Positions 10,583 through 21,805 are shown, numbered from the stretch's first letter. The stretch: DNA of 64,000 nucleotides from Merluccius polli (GCA_030340625.1 JAOPHQ010005418.1:1-64000); one strand, 5' to 3'. Program-made: numbers and translations. Notes: generated from the letters alone by a model not told the origin.

Positions 10583-11701
10583 ATGGCCGCCGCCATCCCC
10601 GCCGAAGCCGATCCAGTGAACGGCGCGTCACCCGGCGCTTCCTCCTGGGCAACCGTCGTGCGGCGAAAAAAGGGCAAAAAAGGCAACCCCGCTCTTCCTC
10701 TCTTCGATCCAGGCATCAGTGATATTATGAACGGAACTATTTTTGCTCCTAGAGCCTTTTTCCCACTGGACACGCTTCCCCTGGTGTCCTCTCCTCTCCA
10801 GGCTCCTCGGGTTGTTTTTGCCCAGGGAGCCGAGGCCGGGGAGGGTTCGAGTTCAACACCCTCCTCACAGCGGTCTCACCGAAAGAAGCGCCCCGTGAGC
10901 TGCATTCACTCCCCGGATTCACCGCCATCCATGTCGCCCCCCGGTCCGGCCCCCAGGGACAAGCGTGCTCGCACCTGCCCCCAGCAGCATGTAACCGAGA
11001 CATTGCCGAACGCTTCCATCCCCGCGGCTCCGTCACCACCGCTGCTCCCTCCAACGCACCAGCCTGTCCTGCCAGGCCCGCGTCGGTTAGCCTGCTTGCC
11101 GCTTCCGACCCCGCCGGCACACACTGCCATCCCACTCGCAGCTCAAACGGCCACTATTTCGGATCCGCTACATCCAAAACTGCGCTGCTACAACAGTAAG
11201 GTAAATAGCAGCCCACAGATTCTGATAGCTGGTGATAGTCTCGTTCGTGACCTGGTTCTACCGGGATCTATCACATACTGCCTCTCTGGTGGAAAGATTG
11301 CTGATTTGATTCAGCTGGTCCCATGCCTCTTAGAGCGCCACCCGTCCATCACCATGGTCGTCTCGCACGTGGGTGTGAATGACGTCATGGACAGACTATC
11401 AACAAAAATGCGTCTTGAGATGGAATCTCTTTGCACCACTGTGGAGAGCCTTGGAAAGCGCTGCATTATATCGGGCCCCATTCCAACTCTTTATAAGCGC
11501 CCTGAACATTTTAGTAGACTATTCAATTTCCATTTGTGGCTAAAGAGTTTCTCCACTGCCCTAGGTTATGATTTTATTTCTAATTTTGATGAATTTTGGC
11601 ATTTTCCTGCCCTGTTCAAAGTTGATGGTATCCACCTAAATTCCAAGGGAACCAAAAAATGGACTCTTAATTTAATTAATTTCTTTGCTTTTAGCCTATG
11701 A
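10583..11701 (+). CDS. LINE ORF1 with SGNH/esterase-like domain
   Basis: A 372-residue frame. Residues 1-210 are basic and Pro/Ser-rich. Residues about 215-370 form an SGNH-hydrolase-like fold: ILIAGDSLVRD (GDS block with catalytic Ser), GGKIADL, SHVGVNDVMD (GxND block) and VDGIHLNSKG (DxxH block). This esterase ORF1 type is known from CR1/L2-group LINEs, where it is thought to bind membranes or act as an RNP component. Upstream codons stay open to the junction at about 10530, so the natural start may be earlier. The expected ORF2 does not follow; similarity to the element ends by about 11880. Confidence 0.82.
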   Translation: MAAAIPAEADPVNGASPGASSWATVVRRKKGKKGNPALPLFDPGISDIMNGTIFAPRAFFPLDTLPLVSSPLQAPRVVFAQGAEAGEGSSSTPSSQRSHRKKRPVSCIHSPDSPPSMSPPGPAPRDKRARTCPQQHVTETLPNASIPAAPSPPLLPPTHQPVLPGPRRLACLPLPTPPAHTAIPLAAQTATISDPLHPKLRCYNSKVNSSPQILIAGDSLVRDLVLPGSITYCLSGGKIADLIQLVPCLLERHPSITMVVSHVGVNDVMDRLSTKMRLEMESLCTTVESLGKRCIISGPIPTLYKRPEHFSRLFNFHLWLKSFSTALGYDFISNFDEFWHFPALFKVDGIHLNSKGTKKWTLNLINFFAFSL

Positions 11702-11842
11702 TGTGCACCACGGCATGCCCCGTCTCAGTTTCTTGAGCCTCCCACTATTACTTCCAACTATGTAGGTCCTGCCGTCACTAATCTTGCTTTTAATGTTTCT
11801 AATAATACTAATAATGCTTCCAATGACCACTCGGTCACCACT

Positions 11843-12957
11843 CTACTGGGAATTCCTCCTGCACCTGCGCCCTCCCTTATTCCCACACTTAATTTCCATT
11901 GGTGTAACACCCTCAAGAATGATGTGCATTATGTCCTGTGGAGTTTGCCGAATTAGGTCAAAAGCTGGAAAATCAACCAGCTTGCTTCTTCTGTTTATAC
12001 CATAGGTGGTTTTGAGGGCTGATTTCAAGAAGTCTGTGCTGGCCTTTTCTATTTCACCGCACTGTTGAATATGTTTTTCCAATGTCCTTTTTGTAAAACT
12101 CTCTTCATTAAAATTAATTTGCATTACCTCAAAGGTACATTCTCAATGCCTACACTTACTGTATGCAAAACCAACTCCTTCCTTGAAACCAGCAAGCTCA
12201 TGCTGCGCAAAGTGTGTCACCACACACTGAAACTACAGCACCAAATAACTCAAATCCACCACTGTGTTTGGATTGTGACACCATTATACAGCAACTTTAA
12301 GTCTTCATCAATTCTTTGTAATACAAAATCAACAACACACTTGTCAATATCATCAGCTTTTGATATAGCAAGGAGTCTGATTGTAGCCAGCTTTGACCTA
12401 AACTTGGTGTTTATGTTTCCTAAAGTATAATAAACCATCAGTAATTTATTTACTGAAGCATGTGACCCGAGGGGATTGCAGATCTCTATTTCGTCAGTGT
12501 ATAAAATGATCTGTAAAGCAGAAGGACAGTGGGTGGGATTTGAAAAGGCTCCCATCAACAATATCATACAAAAATCCATCTTTGTGGCAACTCTGTGGCG
12601 TGGTGCGGATCATATCAAAAATCCTAGAATTGGACAACAGCTGTTCAAGACTCTTAACCAGGGATATATATTAATTCCAAGAACTCTTGATTGTCCTTTC
12701 TTAACTTGACAAACCCTCTGAGACATAACTACCTCCTCTGGTTTAACTGGGTTAAAAAGCCTCTGGATGGTGCTGTCTTGCATGTATGTGGTGGCCATCA
12801 AGGAGAAAGGATCTTGAAAATTGTCTAATGTTGCCAGTACTTCCTCTTGTAGCTGCTCCACGCTGTCTGAATGTCTTTCAAAGATCCTCTTCATTGTGTC
12901 CCTTAAGGTGCTTAAGAGTTTGATACTGCTGGACTTCAGAAACATTGCTGTTGACAC
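11843..12957 (-). pseudogene. Multicopy uncharacterised fish gene (C2H2-linked family), decayed
   Basis: Read from 12957 downward, three frame-broken blocks appear in family order. First is DPFSLMATTYMQDS...FNPVKPEEVV (12957-12610). Second is IILYTDEIEICNPLGSH...YYTLGNI (12579-12250). Third is DFPAFDLIRQTPQDIMHIIL (12124-11843). This block order matches a high-copy family of uncharacterised teleost proteins, often with an N-terminal C2H2 finger, that behaves like a transposon-borne gene. At least two frame breaks make it non-functional. The superfamily of its carrier is unknown to me. Confidence 0.6.
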
Positions 12958-13206
12958 TCCTCTGAAACACAGTCAAGAATGAAGTGTAAGATACATGATG
13001 TTTGTCTAATTAATACAACTAGTATAATCATTCTTAAGACTCATTTGAAGATTTCATACCAAAATGGTCACTGTCCTTGAACAATGTGGAGCATTTGCAT
13101 ATTCAAAATTACATAACAATATGTCCCCCCTGTTGCTTCTAGTTACTGAAAGATGCTAACACTAATACTAATTGCATCCTAATAGCACCAGCATTACAAC
13201 AATTAA

Positions 13207-14178
13207 AGGGACACTAAGTAGTTTTTTTAGTAATTTATTACCTCAAATCAATGTCTTCATTCATAAATAAGTCCCCATTGGTGTACAATTATCTCTGTCA
13301 ACAATCTCACTTATCCTCCTGAGCGAAGAATCACTTATCAGAATTTACATAGGACGGGCAAGCTCTATGGAGGCTTCCATGTCCTTCCGGTCTATGAACT
13401 GCCGAGAGGGACAAAAAGCACTATATGGTACAGGTAAGGCTAAACGCGTTTTCACTCAGAGCCAGCGTGACTGTGGAACAGAGAAGGAGCTTAACGAGAC
13501 GCGCTTGTCACTTAAAAAACGATATAAACATGAGAACATAATTCACTATCTTGCTCGAGGAGTAATTACTCATACATGCTCACACTAATGATTCAATGCA
13601 GTTAGAAGTTTGTTTGAAATAACGTACCCAGTGCTCGAAGTGGGCCGGCACTTCTACATTTTACCCTTTAGCGTACCGGCACTTTTTCTTGCGTACCGGC
13701 ACTTGTCACAGGCTGCAGTCGTAGGTCCGCGGTGGGTTACGATCGCGCCCCCCCCCCCCCCCCCCCGTCGGTCGTAGGTCCGGGGTGGGTTAATATCCCC
13801 CCGTCGGTCGTAGGTCCGGGGTGGGTTAATATTCCCCCCCCCCGCCCCCCGTCGGTCGTAGGTCCGGGGTGGGTTAACATCGCGCACCACCCCCCCCCCC
13901 CCCCCCCCCCCCAACGTCGCTTATATGTGAATAAGGGACTACCGTACCGGCACTTATTTTTTTCCATTTCGAGCACTGAACGTACCTCATCATCCGAAAC
14001 AAAACTTGATGAAGTGGTGTTTGAAGACATGTTGTTATCATGTTGTCATAGCTTCTTGAATCTTGACTAATACCGCTTGCCGTAGTTCGAAAACGCGAGG
14101 CGCTAGAGAGCATAAATTCGTTTGAATGCAAAATACAATTTGACCACTAGATGGGGGAAAAAACTACTTAGTGTCCCT
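13207..14178. mobile_element. TTAA-flanked piggyBac-like non-autonomous element
   Basis: Inverted ends AGGGACACTAAGTAGTTTTT (13207 onward and reversed to 14178) are each bordered by TTAA (13203-13206 and 14179-14182), the piggyBac TSD. No transposase is visible. A later hAT MITE (13629-13978) interrupts it, so the original length was about 614 bp. TTAA targeting is shared with Kolobok, so superfamily is not certain. Confidence 0.65.
13629..13978. mobile_element. hAT MITE with poly-C minisatellite, copy A
   Basis: Ends CAGTGCTCGAAGTGG and CCATTTCGAGCACTG are flanked by a perfect 8-bp TSD AACGTACC (13621-13628 and 13979-13986), diagnostic of hAT. The interior is a GC-rich minisatellite: units of GTCGGTCGTAGGTCC plus GGGGTGGGTTA separated by poly-C runs of 8-22 bases. 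A second copy with its own TSD is at 22365-22731. Confidence 0.92.
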
Positions 14179-14183
14179 TTAAA

Positions 14184-14540
14184 GCTACCATTAAGTTTTG
14201 AAAAATATTGAAATTGAGGATAAATATGGGGCTGTTGTTGCTCTGACAGTGGGAATATGAAATTATCCAGATATACAAATGTCGGGTTACACCCTCTCAG
14301 GGTTCTTGCACTTTTTCCAGAGTCAAAGCACTGTTCAAACACTTTCAAGGTGCATTTCAAGCCTTTCATGCACCTTTCCACTGTGGGAAATTACATATTT
14401 TAATAAACATACATATATACTCAAAATTATTATTTGGCTTCCACATATGAAATAAAATGTATCATAAACACAAAGTCTATATTCTCAATGTAACTGTCAG
14501 TAATATCCTGAAAATTACATCAATCAGCTGTGCTGTGTTG
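14184..14540. other. No gene recognised
   Basis: AT-rich sequence between the TTAA element and the gag fragment. It includes a repeat-like stretch at about 14300-14385 (GTGCATTTCAAGCCTTTCAT region). No coding support was found. Confidence 0.4.
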
Positions 14541-16250
14541 TCAATTTGAAAGTGATTGATCTCATTTGTGCTACCAACATGACGTACAGTAAGGTATGTG
14601 CCATAACAGTATCCTCCTGTGGGTGTTTTGATGCCAAACCTACATTTTCGGGTGTGTGTGGTGTATGTGGTGGTGTTAGTAGTGTTTGTGTCATGGTGCG
14701 CATACTCTGATTTCTCAACAGACCCGGCCTGCTCCCTGAATACCCTCGTCCACCTCTGCCTTTTGGATAACTCACCGTCATTGGTTGGTGCATACTGCCA
14801 GCCACTCGCATCATTGGGCCTCATTCACGAACCGTTCCTAAGAACAAATGTGTTCTTAAGTCCTACTTACAAAGATTTTACGAAGATTGTGGCATTCATG
14901 ATTTTTTTTCTTATCCAGGATTTTTCTTAGGTAAGAACAAATCCTACGAACACTCAGGAGTACTCTTAAGCACATTTCAGTGCCGACATGTTGGCATGGT
15001 TGTGTTGTCTTTTGTTAAGTTCAATAAAATACATTACAGTGAAATTTCTGTCATATTTATGTATTTATTTATTCATTTCATTTTTCTTTTCATTTTTCAT
15101 TTTAATTACATTAAATGTGCCAACGCTTTAACATGAATCAAGTACATTGGAAACCATGCCGTCAATTAGTGATCCCACTCTATTTATAGGTGGCATTTCT
15201 CCATCCACGGCCTACAAAACAATGGCATATACTGTATATTGCTGCTACAGGAGATTGGGGATCGTGCCCTACGGAGGGAACAAATCTTTCAGGACCACGT
15301 AGATCTTTTTTCAGAGGCCCTGCGCACAGCCCTGCAGTCCCTTTTATGGGCATTAATGGGCGGTTACCTATGCTAATCCTATGTTAATTAGACTCATTTG
15401 GCATGCGCGCTCAATTTACGAGGAGATGGCGTTCATCAATCTAAGAACACAGCTGCAAACAATTCGGCGGCTTAAGAACACGTTGATGAATCTGACGTAG
15501 GGTCTTCTTAGAAATCTTCTTAAGGACTTAAGAAGATTTCTAAGAAGATATTGGTGAATGAGTCCCATTGTCTTTTTCTCATTTTGATAGCAATCTCTTG
15601 CCCAGTGGCCCATGGTGTCACAGTGGTAGCAAGCATCAGTGTTCCACCATCCCCATACTCTGCTCTTTGCCTGCACCTGCCCTCTGGCACCTCCCCGGGA
15701 CATGCTTCTCTCCCTGGCCATGTCACCTTGGTCTCTGCTGTAGTGGATAGGCTTGGATCTCTCCAGGGCCTCCAGTTGAGCGAGTTGAAGTCTCTTAGAT
15801 ATCGCTTCCTTCTTTTGTTTGCTTTTTTCTTCATTTTTATTTCTGAGGTCTTCCGCATTGCTGGCATGACTCACGATTACCGCAAGTCTGGCGGTTCGCC
15901 ACCAATGCAATGCGTCTTTATGAATATTGATAAACTTTCATCCAACGCATCCAGCAGTGCATGAGTGATAGAGTCCTCGTACAGGGTCTGTTGTCTGTCC
16001 GTCGGTACGGGCATTCCCCTGTGTATCTGGAACACTTTCTCCAGACGGTCTAAGAGATCGACTCCAACTACCTTTTCTCTAAATCCTTCAATTTTTCAAA
16101 ATGAAAACTCCCCATTTCAGGGAAACCCATCTTATGCCAATATTTCAAACCCTCCAGTGCCTTTTCACCATATTTCTCCAACATTACCTCCCTGTCACTT
16201 CGATTTTTCCCCAGTTATTTCCCATTGCAGATCAGTACACACCATTAATT
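14540..16250 (-). pseudogene. gag: Endogenous retrovirus gag fragment (CA/NC)
   Basis: Read from 16250 downward, the sequence keeps capsid-like blocks in shifting frames (about 16190-15900) and then a basic region. A single CCHC nucleocapsid knuckle CYHCDTMGHWARDC lies at about 15600-15640. After a DNA-transposon insertion (14816-15566) the gag frame resumes at about 14815 (MRVAG...), ending near 14540. CCHC boxes bind viral RNA during packaging. No LTRs are adjacent. The region is retroviral in type and may belong to the ERV family at 38.6-46.8 kb, whose own copy lacks this part. Multiple frame breaks; old. Confidence 0.7.
14816..15566. mobile_element. PIF/Harbinger-type MITE with long internal inverted repeats
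   Basis: Inverted ends GGGCCTCATTCACGAA (14816) and TTGGTGAATGAGTCCC (to 15566) are flanked by ATT (14813-14815, 15567-15569). The interior has further inverted CTTAAGAA-rich sequence on both sides. No transposase is visible. It splits the retroviral gag fragment cleanly. A 3-bp TSD and GGGCC... termini suggest PIF/Harbinger, although ATT is not its classic TWA/CWG target. Confidence 0.7.
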
Positions 16251-16631
16251 AGGCCACTATAATTATTATTATTATTATTATTCTTTCTGATGCTTATTTT
16301 CTAATTTCAACCCAGAGTCCCTGACTCAATTAGGCCTAATGGGGCAATTGCTCTGTCGCTACGTTAGCCACTTTTTAGAGATTAACACGGTTTTAAACTC
16401 GTCGGTGACGCAAGAAGTCACGTGACGTCTTAAGCTCCATTGCTGTGTCGTATGTACCTGCGGTTTAACCTGCAGCTGCGTTTTACCTTGATCTCAATTG
16501 CTGTGTCTTCAGAGAAATTCACATCAGACACTAGAGGGCGTATTTTGTGCGTGTTAGTCTAGTCTCGAAACGGACATGGTTTTAGAGGAGACTAAACCAG
16601 TTTGCAGGATGAAACAAGGCTCCATTATAAC

Positions 16632-16736
16632 TAGTGTTGCACCGATACCATTTTTTGGCCCCCGATACCGATACCGATACCCGGCTGTGCAGTATCGGCC
16701 GATACCGATACCATACCGATACCACGCCGTTTGGAT

Positions 16737-16807
<71 letters not shown>

Positions 16808-17584
16808 AGCTTTTTTTCTTCTAATACTAAAGAACTGCATACTCACTCGGATGTAAAATCATTGCTATCATGGCTTGGTCAGGAATACACAGTAAATCCA
16901 GAAGAACTTTTTTATTGCCTACCTGTTATGGGTGACAATAATTGAATATGCCAAAATAGTGCAATATCCATGTAATTACAACATGTAAATCGTAGTGCAA
17001 CAAGAAGTTAAATTAAATTAAAATAAGAAATAATATACATATGAGGTAGAGAGTGCATGGCATTAAGGTAAGGTGACCAGATTTCTGAAATGAAAATCGG
17101 GGACATTTTCAATGTGGCGGTGAAAAATCATTAAATATTATCATTATGAAATAAAAAACTGGGACAAGTACTTTTTCATGTATTTTAACCAGCTTTTATT
17201 ACACAAAAGGTTGCAATCAAACAACATGACATCAACCATCCATCCACTGAGCAAGACAAAAATATCAATATAAAAAAGGGTTAGGGTTAGGGTTTCTACT
17301 CGCAACTGAATACTGAACTGATGGGTAACATTACTGTGATCTCCTCATTCCTCCGCCTCAGGAGCCTGGGTAGAATAAGAGCAGAGGAGAACATGAGAAA
17401 AACTGCAAGAACAGAGCCAATAGTAATAGTTTGTTTCTTAAAGAAATAACATCAGTTTTGGTGATATACTTATATAATTTAGTCATTGTGCTCTTTTTTT
17501 TATCTGCTCTATGTAATTGCGTATAACGTTACGTTAGGTCTTCAGTTCAGATAAACAATCATACTTACTTTAACGTTACATCAC

Positions 17585-17646
<62 letters not shown>

Positions 17647-19060
17647 GCCAAGTCTTCTGCCAGTTACACTAAATAAATAAGTTCATACACAACATACCAT
17701 TTATCGCGGCCGCTGGTCTCCTTTTCTTTCCTTTTTCCCGCCTCTAGATTGTGTTGTTGTTGACGCTGCTGCGTCTGTACGTCATACGACGTCTTCTCTG
17801 GCGATGCGTTAAATGGCTACCGTAGTAACTGCTGTTTGAGTCTGCGCGCATTTTTCCCCCGTTCAGTGTCAATCGGGGACATTTTCGGGGACAGCTTTGA
17901 CCGGGGACAGGTCACCCAAAACGGGGACTGTCCCCGGAAATCGGGGACGTCTGGTCACCTTACATTAAGGCCTATCTGAGGTAAGAACAAATCAGAATTG
18001 CAATAAGAAATGACTTCCTCCTGTAAGGTCTAGGGCAGGCTGATGTGCACTCCTCTAAGTGCAGCCAGGGTAAAATAAATAAAATAAAATAAATAAAAGG
18101 TGTCCTATGGCAACAAGTTACAACTCCAAAATCCACATTGAAAAAACTAAAACGAGCAGTGGCAAAAATAACTGCAGTGAGTGCAGTGAGTGAAGGGAGA
18201 GAATGTCTCTATGATGTCCTCTATGATGTCCTCTATGATGTCCTCTATGATTTGACAACATTACATTTGGCAAAATCGGTGTTTATTTGGGATGATCATT
18301 TCCGTAAATATGATTGGGGAGTAACCCGACGAGGTGTCCATTAACAGAAATGAATGGACGACGCGGAGGCGTGAACCGTCCGACGCGAAGCGGAGGGTTG
18401 CTTCCGCGAAGTACCATGGTCACTTACGAAAGAATGAAATATGTAATCAATTAATAATACTTTAATGTGTTTTAGAGTTGAAATCGTGAGTTTTTTTTTA
18501 TTTTTTACAAGTCGAGCAGACTATTTAATATCTCCCGTATGCAGGCGTTGCCAAGCAACGTGGCCATAGCGTCTTCATAGCGTCAACGTCTTTCCTAGGT
18601 GTAAATCAAAGATGGTGTAAATAAACACTTTTTAACCTACACTCTCCAGCCAATCGGAGTAATTCTGTTTTTAATGACTTCATCAAGTAACTTTCCGTGA
18701 TCAACGATGTCGGTAAACGGGCTGTGCTACAGCAGTAGTTGCGTGGTGGTGTTTAGCGCGTGTGGCGCGCTGGCCCTTTAAATTTAAAAAAAAAGCAAGA
18801 AGGAACATTCTGAAGGGGGACAAAAGCGACAAAAGCGACTAGTGGAGTGGACAAGGAGGAGTGGACAAGGTGGATTCCTCTTTGTGCGCTTTCGGTGTGA
18901 ACGCACAGAAAGACACAAGGCGCTTCGTTCCAAGTTTCATATTAGTATCTGTAAATGGCATCGGCGCATTATTTGTTCGTACTCGTCGATACCGATGCCA
19001 GCATTTTAGTGCGGTATCGGGGCCCCTCCCGATACTAGTATCGGTATCGGTGCAACACTA
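16632..19060. mobile_element. Non-autonomous hAT element (TAGTGTTGCACCGATAC ends)
   Basis: Ends TAGTGTTGCACCGATAC and GTATCGGTGCAACACTA are flanked by a perfect 8-bp TSD ATTATAAC (16624-16631, 19061-19068). Subterminal GATACC repeats and a (TA)n tract (16752-16805) are inside. No transposase is readable. A second hAT is nested at 17069-17962. Confidence 0.92.
17069..17962. mobile_element. Nested non-autonomous hAT (TAAGGTGACCAGA ends)
   Basis: Ends TAAGGTGACCAGA and TCTGGTCACCTTA are flanked by a perfect TSD CATTAAGG (17061-17068, 17963-17970). It contains a short GGGTTAGGG telomere-like motif (17278-17300) and a (CA)n tract (17589-17641). No coding region. Confidence 0.92.
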
Positions 19061-19263
19061 ATTATAACCGACACACACATAATTAGTTTTTATTAATTAT
19101 TATTAGTAGTATTAATAATAATGTATGATACATTTACACTTATTACGCCAGATAGGCCTTCAGTACAATATTGGACATAGTCGATTTGGAATGAGCAGTG
19201 ATATTTCGGCTCACGGGGCCCAGGTCTCGGTCGTGCGTCCGCTCAGCAATAGCATTACGCGCT

Positions 19264-19494
19264 TCAACTTTCAAGCGCTTCCATCAATTCTTTAAATGTG
19301 CCGCTGCTCGGTCTTCTGCTGATAGATCTACTGTTAAATGTGTTTGAGAGATCATCCCAAACAGACTTTCTTCGGAGCGTGGTGGTGGTGTCTTTCCTAG
19401 CATCTTCCACTGTTTCCTCTTCCACAACACCTCGAATGCAGTTCAATAAATATAATTTCTGCTCCTCATAGTTCTTTATCCGAGACATGTTCAT
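19264..19494 (-). pseudogene. Possible Myb/SANT-like ORF fragment
   Basis: A 76-residue frame has the pattern RKSVWDDLSNTFNS...RRPSSGTFKELMEAL. This resembles the second and third helices of Myb/SANT-like DNA-binding proteins carried by PIF/Harbinger-group transposons. It lies inside the element at 16341-20136, which supports that origin. The N-terminal part is short or degenerate. Similarity is judged by eye. Confidence 0.35.
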
Positions 19495-19509
19495 CCTAAC
19501 TACCCTCTC

Positions 19510-19664
19510 CAGGGGTGCAACTACCCAGTGTCAGGGGGGTATGCAGCAACAATTTTGGTGCCCCCCATAAACATTACGTGGTGCGCGGTTGTTGACGGGG
19601 GCGCCCCCCTGGTGCGGCGCCCCTATGCGCCGCATACAGCGCATACCCACTTTTTGCGCCACTG
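19510..19664. mobile_element. 155-bp hAT MITE
   Basis: Ends CAGGGGTGCAAC and TTTGCGCCACTG are flanked by a perfect 8-bp TSD ACCCTCTC (19502-19509, 19665-19672). It carries the GCGCGGTTGTTGACGGGGG module seen elsewhere next to G/C homopolymers, plus inverted GCGCATAC motifs. Confidence 0.9.
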
Positions 19665-20136
19665 ACCCTCTCCTCCGAGAATGTATAGGCGTGGAATTAC
19701 CCTAATTACTCGCATATTAATTCGTCTTCAATTAATTAATCACGTTTGCCTGCACACCAAGAGAAAACAATGACAAGTAATTGATTGATTGACGTAGGTG
19801 AGGGCAGATTCAGATTCCAGACTCAACATTATTTGCGTTTTATTATATTAAAGTTCACTTTACATTCCCATTAAGTTTTTGTTGGTAATTATAGCACAAA
19901 ATGCATCCAACATTAAGATAAGACTGCGTCGGCTGGAGTATAACGAGAAATCAGAGTACTTGCGGTTTAACCCGAGTTTAACTAGGAATCAGCTGAACCT
20001 GTGTCGGTCAGTACACAGCAATCAGGTTTAACTTCGTGCGCAGCTGCGTGTTAAACTCCAAAACCTCCGGTTTCCGGAGTACGGTTTTAAACCGCAGCAC
20101 AGCTAACGCAATGCTAACTGACAGAGCAATTGCCCC

Positions 20137-21000
20137 ATTATGTTCCTCTGACTTAGACCAGGACAATAACAAAGTGCCTATTGAAGGTTCTTGGATTGTC
20201 TTATTTGATCATGGTGTACCAAGGGGGCCAGTGATCCTATTTTCTACAAGTATTGTGGTCTCACGTGTCCAGATTCTATTTCCTTCAGGATGCCGTACTG
20301 AAAAAAAATCTCTACCTTACCCCCATATCCTGGCTACAGACTTCCAGTGGTGAGGTAGAGCTCTGGGACCCAAGGTCTCCAGCTGTGCGTGGTTAACCTG
20401 TCTTGGAGCACAATTTTGCAAATTCTTCAGGTTAGGTATAGGTATTCTGGGCATCAACCTCTGGCCAGCATTCTGGCAAAAAGGTTTTAGGAAGTCTCAG
20501 GTGAGCTTAGAATCAGCAGCTGTGGTATCACAGTTGGTCAGGTGCTTGCCTCTGATGCGGGAGACCTGAGTTCAAACCCCATGCAGTAGTCTCATTGAAT
20601 ACTTGTTTTTTCAGTAAAGTAGTGGTTATGTTATGCAAAATGACAAAATAGTTCTTTCTTCAGTCATGTATTTTCTTGCAATTATATATTTTTAAATGTA
20701 TTAACAGTATTTTTATGTATTTCACAGTCAAAATCTGTTAAAATTGAGTTTTTAACTGTCATAGGATAGTCAATACCTGTGTTTTTCAGTTTATGTATGT
20801 AAAGTAGTGGAAGTGGAAGTTATGCAAAATATTTCTTGCATCATGTATTTTCTTGCAGCTATACATTTTTTAATGTATTATCAACAGTATTTTTATGCAT
20901 TTGTATTTTATGTATTGTTGTTATACTGTATATTGTTATGTTATATCACCATACCAAAAGTAATTTCTTGTAAAATTACAGAAAATGCTGCTACTTTTTT
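20137..21000. other. Repeat-rich stretch, no gene recognised
   Basis: Holds a tRNA-like sequence (20519-20590) and an imperfect direct duplication: 20625-20720 and 20805-20900 share TTATGCAAAAT and CATGTATTTTCTTGCA blocks. Open frames here look fortuitous. Confidence 0.45.
20519..20590 (+). repeat. tRNA-like / SINE-head sequence
   Basis: A Pol III A-box-like TATCACAGTTGG (20526-20537) and a B box GTTCAAACC (20570-20578) are correctly spaced. Between them a possible anticodon arm can form (CTTGC/GCGGG stem, loop CTCTGAT). The acceptor and T stems pair poorly, so this is more likely a tRNA pseudogene or SINE remnant than a working tRNA. Confidence 0.4.
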
Positions 21001-21129
21001 CAGGAATACAGTGGCGTCAATTCAGCCAAAGCTAAGGTATGGCAAGGTTACTAGTCACATGACTTAACTACTGTATCAATCAATATACATGGCCAGCAAA
21101 TAATCATCACAAAACTCTGCTATGTAGCT

Positions 21130-21483
21130 TAACGGATCAAAATGGCCAGCTGCTCCTTCTTTGACAGGTCTTTCGTTTCATCCACTAAAACTGAAAAGTA
21201 CTGTGCTTCTCCTACTTCACTTATACTGCTGTAGTTGTACTGGCACCCGCGCCCTCACCCGGGCCTTGACCTACCTTATCGCTGTCCAAGTCTGATCCAG
21301 CTCTTTCAATCTGAGAAATCGGTGGGGACTCAGAAATCTCGGATTCAATTCGAGAAGTCGGTGTGGATGAGTTCTCAGCCTCCACGCATGTAGTCTCCGT
21401 CTCCCTGTTATTAGCATCCCCGGCGCAGGTGCTGGAGTGGCTAACAACCTCGTTAACAGCCTGAATCTTGCCTTCACTACCTG
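21130..21483 (-). pseudogene. hAT transposase fragment (ZMYM6/DUF4371-like)
   Basis: Reading down from 21483, about 85 residues of Ser/Glu-rich linker end near 21240. They are followed by EAQYFSVLVDETKDLSKKEQ and LAILIR at about 21230-21130. The latter is the D-x-T-x-D region of hAT transposases of the ZMYM/DUF4371 type, including a catalytic-core Asp. The TTF zinc finger and the rest of the domain are deleted. The matching N-terminus (MKSKQRTFG..., 23252-23150) lies beyond the Harbinger insertion. Confidence 0.7.
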
Positions 21484-21692
21484 GGGTCCGTTTCACAAAG
21501 CAGGTTTAACAACCTCTGAGTCTAATCCTAAACGCTGAGTTGATCTACTCTGAAATAGAAAACTCTGGGTTTTCGGTTCCAGAACAGAGTTAGTTAATTT
21601 GATCAACTCAGAGGAGTTCCACCTAGGGTTAAGCGCGTGCACCACAACTACAAAAAGCCAGCATCAATGGAGCCCCGATTCGACGAGTCACC

Positions 21693-21805
21693 ATGGCAAC
21701 GGGGAAGAGGAGGTCTACGTTTTTCACCAACCTCGAATTGGAAATCCTAATGCGATCATATGGCGAGTTTCAACACGTTTTTAGAAAGAAGTGCAACACT
21801 GCTGC
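21693..21805 (+). pseudogene. Harbinger Myb/SANT-like protein, first exon
   Basis: ATG at 21693 opens MATGKRRSTFFTNLELEILM, continuing RSYGEFQHVF, which matches the N-terminal helix region of Harbinger Myb-like DNA-binding proteins. These escort the transposase to DNA. A donor-like GC|GTAAGT follows at 21806. The later exon(s) with the second and third helices are not found, so the gene is truncated. Confidence 0.7.

Larger units (their letters stand above)
16341..20136. mobile_element. Harbinger/ISL2EU-like element holding two nested hATs
   Basis: Inverted ends GGGGCAATTGCTCTGTC (16341 onward, reversed to 20136) are flanked by AT on both sides. Inside are an hAT of 2.4 kb (16632-19060), itself containing another hAT, and a 155-bp hAT (19510-19664). 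With those and their TSDs removed the host element is about 1.2 kb. A short minus-strand ORF (19494-19264) may be its Myb/SANT-like protein. The 2-bp TSD makes the superfamily call tentative. Confidence 0.6.

Noticed and set aside
13746..13912. CRISPR-like spaced repeats
   Set aside because: Unit spacing and poly-C separators fit a minisatellite within an hAT MITE; the genome is vertebrate and no cas genes are present.
13654..14131. Gly/Pro-rich ORFs around 13.7-14.1 kb
   Set aside because: Frames through the poly-C minisatellite of an hAT MITE.
17278..17300. TTAGGG telomeric repeat
   Set aside because: Two or three units inside a nested hAT; too short to be significant.
20036..20353. 105-codon plus-strand ORF
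   Set aside because: It starts inside a transposon terminal region and runs into unrelated sequence; no domain recognised.
20519..20590. Functional tRNA gene
   Set aside because: A and B boxes are good but acceptor and T stems do not pair well; kept only as tRNA-like repeat.
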